Assembly (NCBI GenBank): GCA_902488965.1
Contig: CABTYA010000020.1
Span: forward strand, 1-15,268
Length of the DNA: 15,268 nt
Source of the DNA: an uncultured Veillonellaceae bacterium
GTDB taxonomy: Bacteria; Bacillota; Negativicutes; Veillonellales; Negativicoccaceae
Direction: 5' to 3'
Under the pieces are notes generated by a model. That model saw only the letters and a list, made by a program, of their open reading frames with translations. It searched no databases and was not told the DNA's origin. Numbering within the stretch: position 1 is the stretch's first letter; the number at the start of each line of letters is the position of its first letter. Made by a program: the position numbers and the translations under genes. This document shows positions 1 through 5,798 of the stretch, one piece after another.

Positions 1-443
1 CCGATGGCTTCCGAGCCGTAGAGCGCCGAGGCTCCACCCTTGACGATTTCCACCCGCTCGACATGTTCCATGCCGATATCCTGCAGGATATTCGGATTGT
101 ACAACGTCTTGCCCACATCCGTACCGACCCGTTTGCCGTCAACCAAAATCAGCGTATGCCGGCTGTTCGTACCGCGCACGGTAACATGCGAGCGCCGCAT
201 CCCGTCCGTATGAAACGTCACGCCCGGTACCGCTTCCAGCGCTTGCGCCAAATCGGTCGCACCGCGTGCCGTCAGCATCTCCCGTGTCACGACCGTAACG
301 GGCGTCGGCGTATCTTTGACCGACTGCGAGACCCGTGCCGCCGTCACGACCACCGGATCACACATATGCACGGGGGCCGCCCATGCGGCCGAGGTCGTCA
401 GGCACGCCAAGGCGCATGCCGCCATCCATATTCTGTTATTCAT
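1..443 (-). CDS. TonB-dependent outer-membrane receptor, N-terminal part (cut by window edge)
   Basis: The first 147 residues of an outer-membrane receptor that takes up a large ligand using TonB energy. Seen: a signal peptide (about residues 1-22, ending AWA), then a TonB-box-like segment DPVVVTAAR at 29-37, then a plug domain with the usual phrases: VTVVTREML, GATDLAQALEAVPGV, VRGTNSRHTLILVDGKRVG and VERVEIVKGGASALYGSEAIG. The start is the ATG at 443, behind a GGAGGC ribosome site. The barrel lies outside the window. A cysteine at residue 28 sits just before the TonB box but is not in a lipobox. The gene follows the haem/iron ABC transporter and radical SAM haem enzyme on the same strand, so haem is the most likely ligand (inference). 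Cobalamin or siderophore receptors share these plug motifs and cannot be excluded from this part alone. Confidence 0.93.
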   Translation of the reverse strand, partial: MNNRIWMAACALACLTTSAAWAAPVHMCDPVVVTAARVSQSVKDTPTPVTVVTREMLTARGATDLAQALEAVPGVTFHTDGMRRSHVTVRGTNSRHTLILVDGKRVGTDVGKTLYNPNILQDIGMEHVERVEIVKGGASALYGSEAI

Positions 444-457
444 CTTCTTCGCCTCCG

Positions 458-490
458 AAAAAAAGTCTATCTGTCATTGGTAACAGACAT
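458..490 (-). promoter_or_regulatory. Possible short leader ORF and weak hairpin before the TonB receptor gene
   Basis: Just upstream of the receptor gene, an AAAGGA site (496-501) lies 5 nt before an ATG at 490 that opens a seven-codon ORF, MSVTNDR, ending at 467. The same bases can form a weak hairpin (TCTGT/ACAGA, 8-nt loop, 470-487), and a run of seven T follows at 464-458, directly next to the receptor's ribosome site. It could be a leader-peptide control element or chance. The stem is only 5 bp and AT-rich. Confidence 0.22.
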
Positions 491-508
491 ATTTATCCTT
501 TCTCTGTC

Positions 509-530
509 AAAAAAGTTCGCCGTGCGGCGA
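509..530 (-). terminator. Terminator-like hairpin between the ABC transporter ATPase gene and the TonB receptor gene
   Basis: Read on the minus strand: stem TCGCC, loop GCAC, stem GGCGA, then AC and six T. The stem is short (5 bp) but GC-rich with an uninterrupted T-run. It lies 44-65 bp past the stop of the ATPase gene, so it would reduce transcription into the receptor gene. No convincing separate promoter for the receptor was found. Confidence 0.5.
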
Positions 531-573
531 TGCTCTACCCTCCTTTATATGGAATCCGCCCCGCGGCGGGCGA

Positions 574-1371
574 TCAGTCGTCGCCCGCTACGGACAGCGG
601 TAGATAAAAACGGTACTTGTCGTCACCGTCACGGACATCGAGCGGTTTCATCCGAATCCCGAACCATGCCCGCATATGCGCCGGTGTCAGAACCTCCTCG
701 GGCGTACCGTCGCCGACGACGGCCCCGTCCTTCATCGCAATAATCCGCCGACTGTACCGTGCCGCCTGATTGAGATCATGCAGCACCATAATCACCGTAA
801 TGTGCCGCCGCTCGTGCGTCGCCGCGACCAAATCCATCAGATGCAGCTGGTGATGAATATCCAGGTAGGTCGTCGGCTCGTCCAACAGCAAAATTTCCGG
901 CTCTTGCGCCAGCGCCATCGCCAGCCATACCCGCTGACGTTCCCCGCCGGACAAGGCGTATATCGCCCGATGGCGATACTTCCAAATATCCGTCTCGCGC
1001 ATAACCCGTTCGATGACCTCGTCATCATGCGCGCCGTATTCGTCAAAATAGCCGTGATGCGGACTGCGCCCGCAGGACACGAGCCGGTATACGTTCATAT
1101 CGGGCGGTGCCGTCGCGCCCTGCGGCAGGACGGCGATTTTCTGCGCCACCTCGCGGGCCTTGTACGATTTGATCGGACGGCCGTCCAGCAGCACTTCGCC
1201 GTCCGTCACCGGCAACAAGCGGGACAACGCCTTGAGCAAGGTGGACTTGCCCGACCCGTTCGGCCCGATGATCGACACGATCTCCGCTTCGCCGAACGCA
1301 ACCGAAGCCTGCGGTACGACGACATGATGCCCGTAACCGACGGTAATCCCGCGCGCTTCCAATGTCGCCAT
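574..1371 (-). CDS. Iron-complex/haem ABC transporter ATP-binding protein (FecE/BtuD type)
   Basis: A 265-residue cytoplasmic ATPase that powers import of an iron chelate through the neighbouring permease. Seen: Walker A GPNGSGKST at 36-44, Q-loop glutamine in VLPQG (about 84), signature LSGGERQR at 140-147, Walker B ILLLDEPT at 160-167, and H-loop histidine in VLHDL (about 198). The signature-to-Walker-B stretch (LSGGERQRVWLAMALAQEPE, then DEPTTYLDIHHQ) is typical of the FecE/FepC/BtuD/HmuV group. The ATG at 1371 shares one base with the permease stop (TGATG) and has AGGAGGTGGG just upstream inside the permease gene, so translation is probably coupled. Length is normal. Sequence alone does not separate haem, siderophore and cobalamin importers. 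Haem is favoured by the radical SAM haem enzyme in the same operon (inference). Confidence 0.93.
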   Translation of the reverse strand: MATLEARGITVGYGHHVVVPQASVAFGEAEIVSIIGPNGSGKSTLLKALSRLLPVTDGEVLLDGRPIKSYKAREVAQKIAVLPQGATAPPDMNVYRLVSCGRSPHHGYFDEYGAHDDEVIERVMRETDIWKYRHRAIYALSGGERQRVWLAMALAQEPEILLLDEPTTYLDIHHQLHLMDLVAATHERRHITVIMVLHDLNQAARYSRRIIAMKDGAVVGDGTPEEVLTPAHMRAWFGIRMKPLDVRDGDDKYRFYLPLSVAGDD

Positions 1372-2369
1372 CAGCCCACCTCCTTACGCAACAGGTAGAG
1401 GAAAAACGGCGCACCGATAAAGCTCATCAGCACCCCGACCGGCACTTCGATCGGACTGAAAGCCGTGCGGGCAAAGGTATCGGCAAACAAAATCAACACC
1501 GCCCCCAAGAGCGCCGCCAGCGGCACCGAGCGGGCGAAATCGCCGCCCACGATCAAGCGGGCGATATGCGGCACGATCAGCCCCACAAAGCCGAGCATCC
1601 CCGCCACGCTGACCGCCGATGCCGCCAAGAGCGCCGCCAACGTCAGCAACAGAATCCGCGTACGCTCGACACGTACGCCGAGCGAGCGTGCGACATCATC
1701 GCCGAAACTCAGCAGTGTGAGCGATTTCGTCGCAAACATGGTCGCCGTCAGTCCCAGTGCCGTATACGGCAAAATCAGCAGCACATAGTCCCAGCTGCGG
1801 CCGGAGAATCCGCCCGCCATCCAGCCGACCGTTCCCTGCACCCGTTCGGAATAAAAGAAAGTCAGCAGTGTCATAAAGCCGCCGAAAAATGCCGCCAGAG
1901 CGACTCCTGCCAGTACCAGCCTCAGCGGACTGACGCCATGCCGCCAGGCGATTCCGTACACCATAAATGTCGCCGCCATCGCCCCGACAAACGCGGCGGG
2001 CGGCACCCACATCATCTGCGCGGGAAACAAAATCATGATGACCATTCCCGCCAAACCCGCACCGGCGGTGACACCGAGCAGACCGGGATCGGCCAGCGGA
2101 TTGCGCAGCACGCCTTGCAAAATCGTCCCCGCCAGCGCCAAATTGATGCCCGCCAATGCCCCGACCACGACGCGCGGCAAGCGGATATCGTACAAAATCG
2201 TATACATCTCGTGCGTACGGCCCGCCCGCAACGCCTCGACGATCTCCGTCGGCGAGACCTGCACCGTGCCGCTGCCCATCCCGACCAAAAGCCCGATGAC
2301 CAGCAGCACCGCCGCGGCGGGAATCGCCCAGGCCGCTTTCGTGCCGATCGATTCGTGTTGTTCAGTCAT
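1371..2369 (-). CDS. Iron-complex/haem ABC transporter permease (FecCD/BtuC type)
   Basis: A 332-residue inner-membrane permease of the FecCD/BtuC/HmuU family, which normally has ten membrane helices. Seen: an N-terminal helix around residues 13-31, then family phrases RLPRVVVGALAGINLALAGT, LQGVLRNPLADPGLLGV, a GFSGRSWDYV segment, the ATPase-coupling stretch LLSFGDDVARSLGVRVERTR, then AGMLGFVGLIVPHIARLIVG and the end GVLMSFIGAPFFLYLLRK. The ATG at 2369 is chosen because a GGAGG site precedes it by 6 nt; a longer reading from 2456 would add 29 residues copied from the previous gene's frame-shifted sequence. The start overlaps the end of the binding-protein gene by 8 bp (ATGACTGA). The stop overlaps the ATPase start by one base. 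It is expected to work as a dimer with two copies of that ATPase. Confidence 0.93.
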   Translation of the reverse strand: MTEQHESIGTKAAWAIPAAAVLLVIGLLVGMGSGTVQVSPTEIVEALRAGRTHEMYTILYDIRLPRVVVGALAGINLALAGTILQGVLRNPLADPGLLGVTAGAGLAGMVIMILFPAQMMWVPPAAFVGAMAATFMVYGIAWRHGVSPLRLVLAGVALAAFFGGFMTLLTFFYSERVQGTVGWMAGGFSGRSWDYVLLILPYTALGLTATMFATKSLTLLSFGDDVARSLGVRVERTRILLLTLAALLAASAVSVAGMLGFVGLIVPHIARLIVGGDFARSVPLAALLGAVLILFADTFARTAFSPIEVPVGVLMSFIGAPFFLYLLRKEVG

Positions 2370-3324
2370 ACAGCACCTCCGCGAGGTAGGCGATCGCATC
2401 GGCCGTACGGACATTGGGATTGGACGCGAAGAGCTCGCCGGGTAACTCGTGTACATGTCCTTCCCGGACCGCTTTCACCTGCCGCCAAGCGGGCTTGGCC
2501 TGCAGCTCGTCCAAAAACTGTCGGGACATGTTGCGCGTCAGCCCGTGCGTAACGATTAGAATTTCATCGGCATCCGTCCGGCTGATTTCTTCCATATCGA
2601 GCGTCACGAATCCCGGCTTGTTGTCGGCCGGCACATCGGCCAGCCAGCGATCCGTGACATTGTCTACCGGCAATTGCGCTATCAAGTCGCCGATAAAGGT
2701 TTGCGAGGACGCCAGCTGAAAACTCGTCGGCGTCCCCCACAAAATCAGCACCTTGCGGCGCGGCAAAGCCGCATACCGCGAGCGCAGCTCCCCGATGCGC
2801 CGTTCCATCTCGCCCGTGATCGCCGCAGCGGCGTCCGTGCGCCCCGTCACTTGACCGAGCAGGGTAATCCGCCCGACAATTTCCTGATAACTGCTCACAC
2901 TCGTAAATACGGCCGGTATCCCCAACTGATCGAGCGTCGGCGCCAGCGATGTCTGAAATCCCATCGTCGTCCCGATCACCAAATCCGGATGCAAGGCCGC
3001 CATCTGTTCAACATTCGGCGCCGTCGCCAATCCTACCCGCGGAACATCCGTCAACCGCGCGGACAACGTATCGGGCAAATTGCGATTATCGACGACCGCC
3101 AGCGGCTTGACGCCCAATGCCAACAACGTCTCCGTATCGGCGTTGGTCAGTGAGACCACCCGTTCCGTCGGGACGGGGATATTGACCTTTCGCGCCAATG
3201 CGTCCGTCACCGTCAGTACCTGCAACTGCGGAGCGGCGTCTTTCGTCTGTCCCGTCATCAACCATGCGACCGCGGCTGCCAGCAGGACAGCCGGCAGTAA
3301 CGCCCACACTATCGTTCGTTTCAT
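2362..3324 (-). CDS. Periplasmic haem/iron-complex substrate-binding protein (HmuT/BtuF-like)
   Basis: A 320-residue solute-binding protein that hands the substrate to the permease. Seen: a charged MKR start and a hydrophobic segment (about 6-24), then a cluster A-2 type binding fold: RVVSLTNADTETLLALGVKP, DVPRVGLATAPNVEQMAALH, PDLVIGTT, LGIPAVFTSVSSYQEIVGRI and the C-terminal lobe ending NVRTADAIAYLAEVLYD. There is no lipobox cysteine, so it is either a soluble periplasmic protein or held by an uncleaved N-terminal helix, unlike the lipoproteins of single-membrane Firmicutes. This fits a diderm cell. The ATG at 3324 overlaps the preceding stop (ATGA) and follows AAGGAGAGAA. In binding proteins of this family residues such as His or Tyr hold haem; I cannot pick them with confidence here. 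Ligand assignment is from context. Confidence 0.88.
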   Translation of the reverse strand: MKRTIVWALLPAVLLAAAVAWLMTGQTKDAAPQLQVLTVTDALARKVNIPVPTERVVSLTNADTETLLALGVKPLAVVDNRNLPDTLSARLTDVPRVGLATAPNVEQMAALHPDLVIGTTMGFQTSLAPTLDQLGIPAVFTSVSSYQEIVGRITLLGQVTGRTDAAAAITGEMERRIGELRSRYAALPRRKVLILWGTPTSFQLASSQTFIGDLIAQLPVDNVTDRWLADVPADNKPGFVTLDMEEISRTDADEILIVTHGLTRNMSRQFLDELQAKPAWRQVKAVREGHVHELPGELFASNPNVRTADAIAYLAEVLYD

Positions 3325-4997
3325 TTCTCTCCTTGTTTCGGCGAGGCGGACATTTGATCCATCAATGCACTCGACAACTGGCGGAATTGTTCGGGCGAAT
3401 GCAAATCCGCATCCGTCATGCCCATCTTCGCCAGCGCCTCTTTCATCATCAAGACATGCGGATGATCCGCATATCGTTCATCATCCATATACTTGGCCAT
3501 CTGCGTCATCATCATGCTGACAAACATATCATCGGCCTTCGGCATCTCCGTCGGCGTATCTTCGGCCAGCAATTCATCTTGGCGTGCCACATCGTCCACC
3601 CGCGGAGCAATGACATCTTCGCGTTCGAGCATGCTCATCATCTCCGTCACCGACTGGATGAGATTGTCATGCCAGAACTGTCCCGCCGGCGTCATTCGCA
3701 ACAGATCGCCTTCGACCGTGACCAAGCCTTTTTGTTCCCATATGTTGAGTACCGGCCGGAGTTCTTCGACCGGATTGACCTGCCATTTGCGCATAAGCTC
3801 GCGTCCGTCGAGGTACATGCCTTCCAAATGGCGTATGATTTCTCCCGTAAACGCATAGTTGTCCTGCGGGCCGGTCATGAACTGGATCGGCTTGCGCCCC
3901 GCCATGACCGCATCGATATACTCCGGCAGACTGCGGTAGTTCATCATCGCATAGCCCGAGAGCTTGCCGCCCGCACCGCAACCGAATTGGATAATGTCGC
4001 GGTGTCCTTTGGTGAGCGTATTGTAGACGGAGCGTTCGCGCCGCCCGTTGGCCCAGTGGCTCACATCGACGCGGTTGATTGCACCGCGCATGCGCATATC
4101 TTCCAACGCGTGAACAAACATATCGGCCTGCTGCGCCGTCGTCGCTCCCGCCGGCAGCTTGCCCGACTCAATCGCCCGATGCAAGTCGCTGTCGGGGAAA
4201 ATGTTCAGCTGGTACATGTCGCCCCCGTGGATCCCCAAGTCGTACTGGATATCGAGGTCTTCCTGCCAGTTTTCCATCGTCTGGTACGGCAACCCGAACA
4301 TCAAATCGATGATGACCGCCACATTGCCGGTCCGAACCATGTAGTCCAAGCGGTCGATGACGGTCCGCTTGTCGTCAATCCGACCGACGGACTTGCGCAC
4401 CCGCGTATCGAACGACTGCACCCCGATGGAGATCCGGTTAATCCCGAGTGCGAGCACCGCGTCGACATAGTCCGGCGTAAAGTCGTTCATGCGCCCTTCC
4501 AGCGTGATTTCACAGTCGTTCGCCAGCGGCAAATACGCGCGCAGCGCCGTCATAATCCGCCCCAAGTTCTCCGGCGACAACGCCGAGGGCGTCCCGCCGC
4601 CGAAGTAGACCGCTTCGATCGGCCGTCCTTCGAGCCGACGCGTTCCGCCCGCCTGCGCCAATTCTTCGACCAACGCGTCGACATAGTTATCCATCAGCTC
4701 ATCGGAACTGAAGTTTTGAAAAAATCCGCAATACAAACATTTACGGTCGCAGAACGGAATATGGATATATACCGAGCGTCCGTCGCCGCGGTATTCCTGC
4801 GCCATCAATTCCGTCCACAAGCGTTGCTGCTCGGCGGGATTCATGATCGGCACCCCGCCGCGCCCCGCATGGACGACCCTTTTTTTACCGAAGGCTTCAT
4901 GCAAGCCATCGGCAGTATCACGGCCGACGATCCACTCACGTTCTTCCGGCGGCATTTGTGCCAACAATGCCATCAATGTATCGTGCGTCGCTGTCAT
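3321..4997 (-). CDS. hutW: HutW/ChuW-type radical SAM haem-degradation enzyme with Met-rich C-terminal extension
   Basis: A 558-residue HemN-related radical SAM protein. Known family role: ChuW/HutW use SAM to methylate and open haem without oxygen, freeing iron. Seen: YIHIPFCDRKCLYCGFFQN at 77-95 with the iron-sulfur cysteines C83, C87 and C90; the CGFFQN ending is characteristic of ChuW/HutW and differs from the HemN coproporphyrinogen oxidase pattern. SAM-binding YFGGGTPSAL is at 131-140, then the radical SAM stretch NRISIGVQSFD around 187-197, and a HemN C-terminal-like domain to about 460. The final 90 or so residues are extra: an acidic linker, then a region with 12 methionines between 491 and 550 (for example MFVSMMMTQM) plus H512 and H514. 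Characterised ChuW is about 445 residues (recalled). The ATG at 4997 lies 3 bp after the flavodoxin stop with AAGGGTG upstream. HemN/HemW-like activity is the alternative. Confidence 0.88.
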   Translation of the reverse strand: MTATHDTLMALLAQMPPEEREWIVGRDTADGLHEAFGKKRVVHAGRGGVPIMNPAEQQRLWTELMAQEYRGDGRSVYIHIPFCDRKCLYCGFFQNFSSDELMDNYVDALVEELAQAGGTRRLEGRPIEAVYFGGGTPSALSPENLGRIMTALRAYLPLANDCEITLEGRMNDFTPDYVDAVLALGINRISIGVQSFDTRVRKSVGRIDDKRTVIDRLDYMVRTGNVAVIIDLMFGLPYQTMENWQEDLDIQYDLGIHGGDMYQLNIFPDSDLHRAIESGKLPAGATTAQQADMFVHALEDMRMRGAINRVDVSHWANGRRERSVYNTLTKGHRDIIQFGCGAGGKLSGYAMMNYRSLPEYIDAVMAGRKPIQFMTGPQDNYAFTGEIIRHLEGMYLDGRELMRKWQVNPVEELRPVLNIWEQKGLVTVEGDLLRMTPAGQFWHDNLIQSVTEMMSMLEREDVIAPRVDDVARQDELLAEDTPTEMPKADDMFVSMMMTQMAKYMDDERYADHPHVLMMKEALAKMGMTDADLHSPEQFRQLSSALMDQMSASPKQGEK

Positions 4998-5000
4998 TCT

Positions 5001-5504
5001 TCACCCTTCTTTCATTTCCAGTGCCGCGCGAACAGCGGCTTCGGCGGCCGCCACGTCCGCCGCGTCCGGATGCGTCGCCGCCGCAGCCCAACGGGCACGG
5101 CTTTCCGCTGTCGGTGCATGCGGATGTCCCTCGGGGAACTTTTTGAACATCTCGATCAGCGCCGGATCGATAGCCCCCTGACAGAGAAATTCCCCGATCA
5201 CGGTGTTGCGTTCTTCGACCAACGCTCGCGCCGCCCGTTTGCAATCTTCGGCATGCGGGCTTTCGGGAGACGCGCCGAGCGTCCCGAATAAAAAGACCCG
5301 TTTCCCTTCGAGCGAGCGCAAAAAAGCCGCACTTTCTTCATTCGGCTGTCCTTTATCCACCCAGTAACCGACCGCTACGGTATCGGCCGTCACATCCGGT
5401 TTATCTTTGAGATTTTGTGCCATCGCGCCGACCGCCGCCGCGATTGCGTCCGCAATTTTTTTCGTATTCCCGGTTCGTGTTGCATACACCACTGCCATTC
5501 CCAT
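5001..5504 (-). CDS. Small flavodoxin, probable electron carrier for haem degradation (BilS-like)
   Basis: A 167-residue flavodoxin-fold protein, first gene of the haem operon. Seen: the FMN phosphate loop YATRTGNTKK at 7-16, then VGYWVDKGQPNEE at 45-57 and FLFGTLGASPESPHAEDC at 71-88, which resemble the flavodoxin-like proteins of anaerobic Firmicutes that accompany tetrapyrrole reductases. The C-terminal third is rich in Ala and charged residues. The ATG at 5504 is chosen because AAAGGAGG lies 7 nt ahead; a reading from 5546 would place that ribosome site inside the gene. It is 3 bp before hutW, so they are surely co-transcribed. Radical SAM enzymes need a one-electron donor, often flavodoxin, so it probably reduces HutW. 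A role in reducing the open-chain tetrapyrrole product is the alternative (both inference). Confidence 0.85.
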   Translation of the reverse strand: MGMAVVYATRTGNTKKIADAIAAAVGAMAQNLKDKPDVTADTVAVGYWVDKGQPNEESAAFLRSLEGKRVFLFGTLGASPESPHAEDCKRAARALVEERNTVIGEFLCQGAIDPALIEMFKKFPEGHPHAPTAESRARWAAAATHPDAADVAAAEAAVRAALEMKEG

Positions 5505-5547
5505 ATGTGATCCTCCTTTGTATGGACTGTTTTCGATATTGAACAAT

Positions 5548-5596
5548 AAAAAACGGCTATTGTCATCGTGTTGTCCGTTCCACCCTGACGATAGCC
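5548..5596 (-). terminator. Intrinsic terminator inside the operon leader (candidate attenuator)
   Basis: On the minus strand, between the operon promoter and the flavodoxin gene: arm GGCTATCGTCA (5596-5586), a 20-nt loop, arm TGACAATAGCC (5565-5555), one G, then six T (5553-5548). Ten of eleven positions pair. It starts about 26 nt after the expected transcription start and ends 44 nt before the flavodoxin ATG. There is no other minus-strand gene upstream for it to terminate, so conditional termination is the natural reading. I found no convincing antiterminator partner, though TTCGTG (about 5613-5608) can pair either with CACGGA right after it or with CACGA in the loop. Confidence 0.6.
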
Positions 5597-5628
5597 CTCC
5601 GTGTAAATCACGAAGCCTTGTCCTTGCT

Positions 5629-5657
5629 ATTATACCAATAAATGCCCCCGATGATAA
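5629..5657 (-). promoter_or_regulatory. Sigma-A promoter of the haem operon
   Basis: On the minus strand: -35 TTATCA (5657-5652), 17-nt spacer, -10 TATAAT (5634-5629) preceded by TGG, an extended -10. The transcript would begin near 5622 and give a leader of some 118 nt before the flavodoxin ATG. It is the only strong candidate upstream of the operon. No clear Fur box was recognised. Confidence 0.7.
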
Positions 5658-5719
5658 GAGTCGGACGCAATTTTTTTCTCGCCCGCGACCGATTCTCTCC
5701 CGACAATGCGGATATCGAC

Positions 5720-5748
5720 TTGCAGGCGCTCGGGATAATCGGTATACT
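5720..5748 (+). promoter_or_regulatory. Sigma-A promoter of the membrane-protein gene
   Basis: TTGCAG (5720-5725), 17-nt spacer, TATACT (5743-5748): a near-consensus promoter, diverging from the haem-operon promoter 62 bp away. Transcription should start near 5755, giving a leader of about 44 nt. The 5505-5798 intergenic stretch otherwise holds only the two promoters, the attenuator hairpin and the two ribosome sites. Confidence 0.75.
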
Positions 5749-5798
5749 AAAAGAATAATGAATACCCGTCAACCGGTAATGTAAAGGAGATATTATCC

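Noticed and set aside
505..510. Perfect TTGACA on the minus strand as a -35 box for the TonB receptor gene.
   Set aside because: It overlaps the T-run of the terminator-like hairpin, and no acceptable -10 lies 16-18 nt downstream (TCTGTT at 17).
444..573. Cobalamin riboswitch ahead of the TonB receptor, as is common for BtuB-like genes.
   Set aside because: The gap is only 130 bp and no B12-box-like sequence was recognised.
3198..5291. A 697-codon plus-strand ORF opposite hutW, plus similar long antisense ORFs such as 12068-13621 and 1362-2552.
   Set aside because: Arg/His-rich translations without domains, each the antisense frame of a clearly recognised gene; such frames stay open in GC-rich DNA.
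5390..5611. A 73-codon minus-strand ORF across the operon leader.
   Set aside because: It runs through the attenuator and the flavodoxin ribosome site, then overlaps flavodoxin out of frame with composition typical of a shadow frame.
5546..5622. FMN or fluoride riboswitch in the haem-operon leader, suggested by CAGGGTGGAA near the hairpin.
   Set aside because: The remaining conserved segments of those riboswitches are absent and the leader is too short for an FMN riboswitch.
5640..5760. Fur-box search in the divergent intergenic region (GATGATAAG and GGGATAATC stretches).
   Set aside because: Only partial half-sites and no convincing 19-bp inverted repeat; iron control remains possible but not shown.
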